Assembly: GCA_003022815.1 (NCBI GenBank)
Contig: PXSL01000018.1
Span: 1-38,472 of the forward strand
From: Halobacteriales archaeon SW_5_68_122
GTDB taxonomy: Archaea; Halobacteriota; Halobacteria; Halobacteriales; Haloarculaceae
DNA length: 38,472 bases
Direction of reading: 5' to 3'
Numbering within the stretch: the stretch's first letter is position 1; each line of letters starts with the position of its first letter. Of the stretch, positions 33,078-38,472 are shown piece by piece. The position numbers were made by a program, and so were the translations under genes. The notes under the pieces were generated by a model. That model saw only the letters and a list, made by a program, of their open reading frames with translations. It was not told the DNA's origin and did not search any database.

Positions 33078-33464
33078 CTATGTTTCTTGAACCAGAACCC
33101 TCTGCTCGAGCGACGGTTCGTACCACACATCTGCCTTCGAGGCTATATCCCCCGGTTCGAAAGTCGACGCTGGCCACGGAAACGGCATCCAGTCAGACGA
33201 ATCGACCTTGAGATAGATACGGGACGGAGTCTCCTCTACCGGAATGTCCTCGTTGGCTGTCTCAGCGCCCATCTCGGACCTCTCCTGTTGAAAGTACCCC
33301 TCTATGGAGTTTGCAATCCGAACCGTGATCGTGTGGGAGTCCTTTGAACCATTGTAGATATTAAGCTCGTAATCCTGCTGCTGCTCGTCGGATATGATGT
33401 CCGAACAGCCGGCGGTCAGGACGGCGAGGGCGGTCCCCGCCGCCAGTAATGGGCGTCTTCTCAT
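33078..33464 (-). CDS. Small secreted lipoprotein
   Basis: A 128-residue protein whose N-terminus has arginines (RRRPLLAAG), a hydrophobic core and a lipobox LTAGC with the lipidated cysteine at position 20; the double-Arg start suggests Tat export, usual for haloarchaeal lipoproteins. The mature part is a small beta-rich domain (DYELNIYNGSKDSHTITVRI, IYLKVDSSDWMPFPW) reminiscent of immunoglobulin-like or Ig-related surface domains. The ATG at 33464 gives the best signal. GC is lower than in surrounding genes, so it may be more recently acquired. It is single, with no linked partner. Function unknown. Confidence 0.72.
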   Translation of the reverse strand: MRRRPLLAAGTALAVLTAGCSDIISDEQQQDYELNIYNGSKDSHTITVRIANSIEGYFQQERSEMGAETANEDIPVEETPSRIYLKVDSSDWMPFPWPASTFEPGDIASKADVWYEPSLEQRVLVQET

Positions 33465-33657
33465 TTCTGCAACCACGTCACGGAGAAAATGTATTCTTTG
33501 GGGTGAGAAGACTGCCACTACGGAACGCAGTATACGTCGATTGGCTCGTCGAAACTCTACGTCCTACGAACGGCCCGTGACCGTATCACCGATCCGGCAC
33601 GCATCGCCCGGACTTCCCCGGCGGAACGGGTTTGTCCATCGCCGCCAATCTCGTCGT

Positions 33658-34449
33658 ATGGATGTCCGACAGGGGTTCATGATGGAGCACGGCGGCGACT
33701 ACCGGCCTGCCTTCGATGCTGCCGCCGAGGCGGGCTTCGACTACGTCGAGTTGAACATGGAAGCCCGATTCTCTCGGGAGACCGTCGACGCCGCAACCCT
33801 TCGAGAGACCGCAGCCAACCACGACCTCGACCTGATCGTTCATCTTCCCTACACCGTGGACATCGGCTCGCCGCACGAGCCAGCCCGCGAGGGCGCCTGC
33901 CGTGAACTGGAAGCCAGCATCGATGCCGCCGTCGAGTTCGGCGCCGAAAAGGGCGTCCTGCACGCGCGCTCGCTGGCCCGACCGTTTCACTGGGAGGAGT
34001 CGACGGTCGTCGACGCCGTCCACGAGTCGGTTCGCCGACCGGACGAGTACGCCGAGGAACGCGGGTTCAGCGTCTGCGCCGAGAACCTCAAGGGCGACTT
34101 CGTCGACGCGACCGACTTCCCCGCGCTGTTTGCGGCCACCGACGCGGCGATGTGTCTCGACACCGGCCACGCCTACGTCTCCGGGATGGACGGCACGGAG
34201 CAGGCCGCGTTTCTTCGGGAGTACGGCGACCGAATCGCCCACGTCCACCTCAACGACACCCGCATGGACGAAAACGACGAGCACCTGCCCGTCGGCCTCG
34301 GACGGGTCGACTTCGACGCCATCGCGGCCGCGATTGTCGAGACCGGCTGGCGCGGCACCTGCACCCACGAGATGCTTCGGTTCGACGACACCTTCGAGTA
34401 CGTCCGGACGGGAAAGCGCCGGTTCGAGGCGCTTCTCGCGGACGCCTGA
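33658..34449 (+). CDS. Sugar phosphate isomerase/epimerase-like TIM barrel
   Basis: A 263-residue AP-endonuclease-2-type TIM barrel. It begins MDVRQGFMMEHGGDYRPAFD. Metal-binding residues typical of the family are seen in strand ends: E31 in YVELNME, H62 in VHLPYT, E142 in CAENLKGDF, D168 and H171 in LDTGHAY, H197 in HVHLND and the C-terminal E in THEMLRF. The closest enzymes isomerise or epimerise sugars (xylose isomerase-like) or cleave AP sites. Catalytic specificity is not deducible. It converges with the VOC-family gene. The start was set by the conserved MDVRQG with no better upstream ATG. Confidence 0.85.
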   Translation: MDVRQGFMMEHGGDYRPAFDAAAEAGFDYVELNMEARFSRETVDAATLRETAANHDLDLIVHLPYTVDIGSPHEPAREGACRELEASIDAAVEFGAEKGVLHARSLARPFHWEESTVVDAVHESVRRPDEYAEERGFSVCAENLKGDFVDATDFPALFAATDAAMCLDTGHAYVSGMDGTEQAAFLREYGDRIAHVHLNDTRMDENDEHLPVGLGRVDFDAIAAAIVETGWRGTCTHEMLRFDDTFEYVRTGKRRFEALLADA

Positions 34450-34450
34450 C

Positions 34451-34792
34451 TCACTCGTCGTGCTCGAACGTCTGGACCTCGACGGTCCGGCCCTCCGGGT
34501 CGGTCGCGAAGAACTGGTATATCTCGTAGGTCTCGTTGTACCGCGGCTCGGCGTCCGCGACCGACGCGAGGCGGTCGTACAGGTCGTCGACCGCCGCCCG
34601 CGAGCCGACGACGAACGTGAGAATCCCCTCCGTCTCGGCGCCCTCCCGCTCGCAGAACCCGAGTCGAAAGCCGCCCGCCCGGAGAATGGTGCAGTCGGGC
34701 TGTTCGAGCCATACCTCGGCGCCGATTCGCTCCGTATAGAACTCGACGACCGCTTCGAGCCGCTCGGTCCGCTGGAAGACGATGCCGTCCAT
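34451..34792 (-). CDS. VOC-family (glyoxalase/bleomycin resistance fold) protein
   Basis: A 113-residue vicinal-oxygen-chelate protein with two beta-alpha-beta-beta-beta modules: MDGIVFQRTERLEAVVEFYT, WLEQPDCTILRAGGFRLGFC in the first, and ILTFVVGSRAAVDDLYDRLA followed by IYQFFATDPEGRTVEVQTFE in the second. The usual C-terminal metal-ligand Glu is present (VEVQTF). Members include glyoxalase I, dioxygenases and resistance proteins; the substrate here is unknown. The start MDGIVF was chosen because the upstream in-frame extension is Arg-rich and crosses a divergent gene. It converges with the sugar isomerase gene, with one base between their ends. Confidence 0.82.
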   Translation of the reverse strand: MDGIVFQRTERLEAVVEFYTERIGAEVWLEQPDCTILRAGGFRLGFCEREGAETEGILTFVVGSRAAVDDLYDRLASVADAEPRYNETYEIYQFFATDPEGRTVEVQTFEHDE

Positions 34793-34895
34793 GCGATTCG
34801 GTTGGGCGACACGGACAAAAAACCAACCGCGAGCAACGGTCGGCGCCGCCGCCGGAACCGACACCGGCTTGGGCCGTCGGCGAGACGGGCCACCC

Positions 34896-35360
34896 ATGAC
34901 AGTCGCTGCCGAGACCCGGGAGGCCGTCCGCGAGCGGCCGTTCCTCGAGACCGCACTGCGGGCCGGCGTGGTCAATTACACCGCCGCGGCCCGGTTCCTC
35001 GACGTGGGCGACGAGGAGGCGGTGACCGCCGCCCTGCGGCGGTACGCCGAGGAGCTGGACGACCACGAGCCGCCCGACCGTCGAGCGAGCGTCTCGATGC
35101 GGTCCGGGGTCGGTCCCGCCGACGGTGACGACCCGTTGCTCTCGGTCGGGGGGCGGGCGTTCGCCCCCGATGGTGGTGATTTCACCGCCGTTCTCGCGGA
35201 GGGTGACGTCAACGCCGCGGCGCTCGCCGACGTGCTGGGCCGGCTCCAGACGGCGGGCGTCGAGGTGGAGGCGGCCGCCGGCGCCGCCGGGACACTCGTG
35301 GCGGTGGTCGGCCGCCGGGACGGCGCCGACGCCGTCCGGGCCGTCGAGTCGGCGCTCTGA
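34896..35360 (+). CDS. Uncharacterised haloarchaeal protein, ACT-like C-terminus
   Basis: A 154-residue protein. The first 60 residues look like a helical/HTH-like region (ETREAVRERPFLETALRAGV, VNYTAAARFLDVGDEEAVTA). The remainder alternates beta strands and helices in the pattern of an ACT-like domain (FTAVLAEGDVNAAALADVLG, AGVEVEAAAGAAGTLVAVVG). This combination occurs in a haloarchaea-specific family that I recall as DUF7523, with number unsure. The start MTVAAETR follows a gap of 103 bases from the divergent VOC gene; an earlier in-frame ATG overlaps that gene. Possible role: small-molecule-sensing regulator. Confidence 0.7.
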   Translation: MTVAAETREAVRERPFLETALRAGVVNYTAAARFLDVGDEEAVTAALRRYAEELDDHEPPDRRASVSMRSGVGPADGDDPLLSVGGRAFAPDGGDFTAVLAEGDVNAAALADVLGRLQTAGVEVEAAAGAAGTLVAVVGRRDGADAVRAVESAL

Positions 35361-35389
35361 ACGGGCATTCTGAACGTGGACGCTTCTAC

Positions 35390-36418
35390 TCACGGGCGGC
35401 GCGGCGGCACGACGAGGTAGCTCACGAGCAGGCCGGCAGCGGTCGCGAGGAACACCCCGCCCGCCCACAGGTGGACAGACCAGCGCAGTACCCCGCGGAG
35501 CCACAGCGTCGCAAAGTGCGTCGCCGCGAGCGTCCCGGGAAGCGTCGCGCCGAGGACCCGCATTGCCAGCGGACGGTCGGCGGACGGCCGGAAGGTCGCG
35601 GATACCAGGTCCGCGACGGCACCGGCGAGGAGGTACGCAGGCAGCAGGAAGAACGACTCACCCAGCACCGTCATCGCCGCGCCGTTGAACCCCACGAGGA
35701 CCGTGAACCAGCCCGTCCCCAGCGGAAAGCGGCCCACGAGCAGGAGAACGGTCCCCGCCAGCAGGGCGGCGTTGAGCTGGAGGCCGGCCAGCGCGAGGGC
35801 GGTGCGGGTATGGCCGGTGCCTGGCAGGACGACGGCGGGATGGGCGTACAGGGTAAACCCGGTGAACACCGTCAGGACGAGTGCGGCGGGGACGGCGACA
35901 GCGAACTGCGCCAACGGGCCGACGGCGTCCGTCCGCCGCCAGCTCGCACGGAGCGGGGAGGTGCCGAACAGGACCGCGCCGGTCGCCAGGAGGAGGTGCG
36001 TGGGGCTGACAAGCGCCTCGATGTCCGCCTCTGCGCCGAACGTCGTGTGCCAGAGGAAATCGCCGGGACCGCCGAGGATGAACAGTCCTAACCCCACGAA
36101 CCCGAGGCCGTAGCCCTCGGGGACCGCGGCGACCCAACCCGCCGACTCGCGACCCCGTGCGACCGTGACGACCACGACGAGAACAGCGGCCAGGGCGACG
36201 CCGCCGTAAATGACGGTGTGTTCCGGAGTGGCGAAGCCCTCCTCGGCGAAGTCGAGACCGGCCATGTGCGACCGGACGTCCAGCAGGAAGCCGACGACCG
36301 AGAGGAGCACGAGCGCCGTCACGGCCGCGTCGAGGCGCGGCCCGACCAGGGAAGCGACCCGTCGGGCGGCGTCTATGACCGCACCGGACGCGGACGGCTC
36401 CGCCTCTGTTCCCTCCAT
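35390..36418 (-). CDS. Polytopic membrane protein with conserved-looking histidines
   Basis: A 342-residue integral membrane protein with eight or nine hydrophobic segments. Histidines occur at the ends of these segments at about 51 (RSHMAG), 67 (TPEHTVIYGG), 124 (GDFLWHTTFG), 141 (SPTHLLL), 193 (YAHPAVV), 203, 301 (ATHFATLWLRG) and 316 (SVHLWAGG). The strings DFLWHTTFGAEADIEALVSP and PTHLLLATG recall an uncharacterised family in actinobacteria and haloarchaea. The pattern could bind haem or copper, but this is inference. The ATG at 36418 begins MEGTEAEPSAS. It diverges from cysS, sharing a 104-base upstream region. No signal peptide beyond the first helix. Confidence 0.75.
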   Translation of the reverse strand: MEGTEAEPSASGAVIDAARRVASLVGPRLDAAVTALVLLSVVGFLLDVRSHMAGLDFAEEGFATPEHTVIYGGVALAAVLVVVVTVARGRESAGWVAAVPEGYGLGFVGLGLFILGGPGDFLWHTTFGAEADIEALVSPTHLLLATGAVLFGTSPLRASWRRTDAVGPLAQFAVAVPAALVLTVFTGFTLYAHPAVVLPGTGHTRTALALAGLQLNAALLAGTVLLLVGRFPLGTGWFTVLVGFNGAAMTVLGESFFLLPAYLLAGAVADLVSATFRPSADRPLAMRVLGATLPGTLAATHFATLWLRGVLRWSVHLWAGGVFLATAAGLLVSYLVVPPRRP

Positions 36419-36522
36419 ACAAGGCCACCGCGAGGGACCGGCATCAAGGTTCCCCCGGTGTCGCCGGGTCAGGTCCCGGCGCAAGCGACGGTTTGAAACC
36501 GACCGGGGGCGACCGTCCAGTA

Positions 36523-38016
36523 ATGACGCTGCGCGTTCTGAACACGCTCTCGGGCGAACGCGAGGAGTTCGAGCCGGCCAACCCCGACGACGTTCTGCTG
36601 TACTACTGCGGGCTGACGGTCTCCGACCACGCACATCTCGGCCACGCCCGGACCTGGGTCCACGTCGACACCATCCACCGGTGGCTCGAACACCTCGGCT
36701 ACGGCGTCCGCCACGTCGAGAACATTACCGACGTCAATGAGAAGATAACCGCCCGGGTCGGCGAGCGGACCGACGGGGAGACGCTCGGCGACGACGAACG
36801 CGAGGTGGCGACCCGGTTCACCGACCGACTCCTGAGCGACATGCGCGCGCTGAACCTCGAGCGCGCGGAGGTGTACCCCCGCGTCTCCGAGCACGTCCCC
36901 GAGATAATCGACCTCGTCGAGACGCTCCTCGAAGAGGACTACGCCTACGAGTCCGACGGCTCGGTGTACTTCGATGTCACGGAGTTTCCCGAGTACGGAA
37001 AGCTCTCGAACCAGCGCCTCGAGGACGTCGAAGCCCAGGGCGCAGACGACGAGCGCGCCGAGAAACGCAACCCGGCGGACTTCGCGCTGTGGAAGGCCGG
37101 CGGCGTCGACGAGCCGGCGGTCGCGGAGCACCGCAGCGACGACGCCGAGTACGCCGTCGACACACCGACCGGCGAGACGTGGGACTCGCCGTGGGGCGAG
37201 GGCCGGCCCGGGTGGCACGTCGAGTGTTCGGCGATGTCGATGACCCACCTCGACGAGACGCTGGACATCCACATGGGCGGCCGCGACCTGGTGTTCCCCC
37301 ACCACGAAAACGAGATCGCCCAGAGCGAGGCGGCCACCGGCGAGGCGTTCGCTCGCTACTGGCTCCACGCCGATCTGTTCCGGATGGGCGACGAGAAGAT
37401 GTCCTCGAGCCTCGGCAACTTCATCCCGGTCCGGGAGGCCGTCGACCGGTTCGGTACCAACGCCCTGCGGATGTTCTTCCTGTCGGCGTCGTACAACTCG
37501 ACGCAGACGTACAGCGAGGCCGCAATCGAGGAGGCCATCGAGCGGTGGGAACGGCTGGAGACGGCCCACGAGCGGGCCGCCGCGGCCGCCGACTCCGCCG
37601 ACGCCCACACCGAGGTGGAGTCGGAACTTGAAGAGCGGGCCGCCGAGGCCCGCGAGGCATTCACTGCGGCGATGAACGACGACTTCAACACGCGGGAGGC
37701 GCTGGCGGCGCTGTTCGACCTCGCCGGCGCGGTCAACGGCTACCTCGACGACGCCGACGTTTACGACTATCGCGGCCTCCGGGAGACGGTCGAGGCCTTC
37801 GAGGACCTCGGCGAGGGCGTCCTCGGGCTCGACTTCGAGGGGGCCACGGAGGGGACGGCGACCCTTGCCGGTGAGCTGGTCGAGCTCGTCCTCAACGTGC
37901 GCGAGGAGGAGCGCGCGGTAGGCAACTATGAGCGGGCCGACCAGTTGCGGGACGATCTCAATGCGCTCGGCGTCGAGGTTCAGGACACCGACGACGGCCC
38001 GACGTACGACCTCTGA
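36523..38016 (+). CDS. cysS: Cysteinyl-tRNA synthetase
   Basis: A 497-residue class I aminoacyl-tRNA synthetase that charges tRNA-Cys in the cytoplasm. The zinc/substrate cysteine C29 lies in YYCGLTVSDHAHLGHARTWV, where the HIGH motif reads HLGH. Other motifs: NITDVNEKI, GWHVECSAMS and FPHHENEIAQSEA carrying further zinc ligands (Cys, His, Glu), and KMSSSLGNF as the KMSKS loop. The C-terminal anticodon-binding helices and the end ADQLRDDLNALGVEVQDT are typical. It appears intact and of normal length (family about 460-500). The start MTLRVLNTLS is the usual N-terminus. Confidence 0.96.
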   Translation: MTLRVLNTLSGEREEFEPANPDDVLLYYCGLTVSDHAHLGHARTWVHVDTIHRWLEHLGYGVRHVENITDVNEKITARVGERTDGETLGDDEREVATRFTDRLLSDMRALNLERAEVYPRVSEHVPEIIDLVETLLEEDYAYESDGSVYFDVTEFPEYGKLSNQRLEDVEAQGADDERAEKRNPADFALWKAGGVDEPAVAEHRSDDAEYAVDTPTGETWDSPWGEGRPGWHVECSAMSMTHLDETLDIHMGGRDLVFPHHENEIAQSEAATGEAFARYWLHADLFRMGDEKMSSSLGNFIPVREAVDRFGTNALRMFFLSASYNSTQTYSEAAIEEAIERWERLETAHERAAAAADSADAHTEVESELEERAAEAREAFTAAMNDDFNTREALAALFDLAGAVNGYLDDADVYDYRGLRETVEAFEDLGEGVLGLDFEGATEGTATLAGELVELVLNVREEERAVGNYERADQLRDDLNALGVEVQDTDDGPTYDL

Positions 38017-38093
38017 GCCGTGAACCGGGCGGGTAGCCCCGCCAACCAAACGATAATCCGAGTTGGTCGTGAACAGGTCACACAGGAGCTAGC

Positions 38094-38472
38094 ATGCACC
38101 ACCGAGCGACCGACGACCTGCGCGTTGACGAGTACGACGCGTACTTGGACGACGGCCGCCGACGGGAGATACGGGAGACGGCGGCCGGACTAGACGACCT
38201 CCGGGTCGCCCACGTCAACTCGACGGCCAGCGGCGGCGGGGTCGCGGAGATACTCGACTCGCTCGTCCCACTGTTGAACGACGCTGGCGTCGAGACGGAC
38301 TGGCTCGTCATGGAGGCCCCGGAGCCGTTCTTCGACGTGACGAAGGCGCTCCACAACGGCCTGCAGGGGGAGGCCGGCGAACTGACCGACTCGATGCGGG
38401 ACACCTACCGGTCGGTGACCGAGGCGAACGCCGAGGCCGACCTGCCCGGCTACGACGCCGTCGTGCTGCACG
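38094..38472 (+). CDS. Trehalose glycosyltransferring synthase (GT4), 5' part only
   Basis: The first 126 residues of a GT4 glycosyltransferase are present; the gene runs off the window. After a short N-terminus (MHHRATDDLRVDEYDAYLDD), the sequence RVAHVNSTASGGGVAEILDS is the signature of trehalose synthase TreT-type enzymes, followed by LVPLLNDAGVETDWLVME and FFDVTKALHNGLQG, also typical. TreT makes trehalose from ADP- or UDP-glucose and glucose; in haloarchaea a role in osmolyte or glycan metabolism is possible. It follows cysS by 77 bases on the same strand. The catalytic C-terminal half cannot be seen. Confidence 0.78.
   Translation, partial: MHHRATDDLRVDEYDAYLDDGRRREIRETAAGLDDLRVAHVNSTASGGGVAEILDSLVPLLNDAGVETDWLVMEAPEPFFDVTKALHNGLQGEAGELTDSMRDTYRSVTEANAEADLPGYDAVVLH

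Overview
The window is chromosomal DNA of a haloarchaeon (class Halobacteria). Evidence: very high GC with C/G in third codon positions, strongly acidic proteins, TATA boxes 24-28 bases before start codons (leaderless-type promoters), a transcription factor B gene, a Trm112-type protein, a leucine-responsive (Lrp/AsnC) regulator, a DR2241-CbiX pair, and a menaquinone cluster ordered as in haloarchaea. I cannot name the genus.

Layout. 1-5.2 kb: a nucleotidyltransferase-fold RNA-ligase-like gene, a decayed 3-hydroxyacyl-CoA dehydrogenase, a membrane histidine kinase, an FMN-dependent alpha-hydroxy-acid oxidase, then a gene-poor stretch with a 36-codon ORF behind a good Shine-Dalgarno, a tRNA 3'-half-like sequence and two small genes. 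5.2-12.5 kb: transcription factor B, aldehyde dehydrogenase, purA, a small winged-helix regulator, a long acidic haloarchaeal protein, a sulfite-oxidase-fold molybdoenzyme, a ribbon-helix-helix protein and a UPF0058 protein. 12.6-20.7 kb: menaquinone biosynthesis (menF, menD, menB, menA, menC, menE), interrupted by a strongly promoted coiled-coil gene. 20.7-24.2 kb: a TANGO2/NRDE protein, an HTH regulator whose end meets an IS1341-type TnpB element, and a repeat-bearing surface protein. 24.3-29.4 kb: a fatty-acid beta-oxidation block (MaoC hydratase, thioesterase, fused dehydrogenase/hydratase), an Lrp regulator, an SRPBCC protein and an EamA transporter. 29.7-38.5 kb: DUF123, Trm112, a two-TM protein, DR2241-cbiX (cobalamin), a lipoprotein, a sugar isomerase, a VOC protein, a His-rich membrane protein, cysS and the start of a trehalose glycosyltransferase.

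The most striking property is that about ten genes, including ones expected to be needed (transcription factor B, menB, the 3' end of purA), are broken by one clean internal junction where conserved sequence is missing and the frame changes, while both sides remain well conserved. This looks more like collapsed assembly or real recent micro-deletions than slow decay. The dehydrogenase at about 1.0-1.4 kb, with several indels, looks truly degenerate. Other signals of interest are a dispersed 29-base motif with an inverted pair, a TnpB lacking the usual RuvC-II glutamate, an RNA-ligase fold lacking the motif I lysine, and the small-ORF/tRNA-fragment region at 4.2-4.9 kb.

No rRNA, complete tRNA or CRISPR array was found. 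Statements about homologues come from memory of protein families, not from a search.
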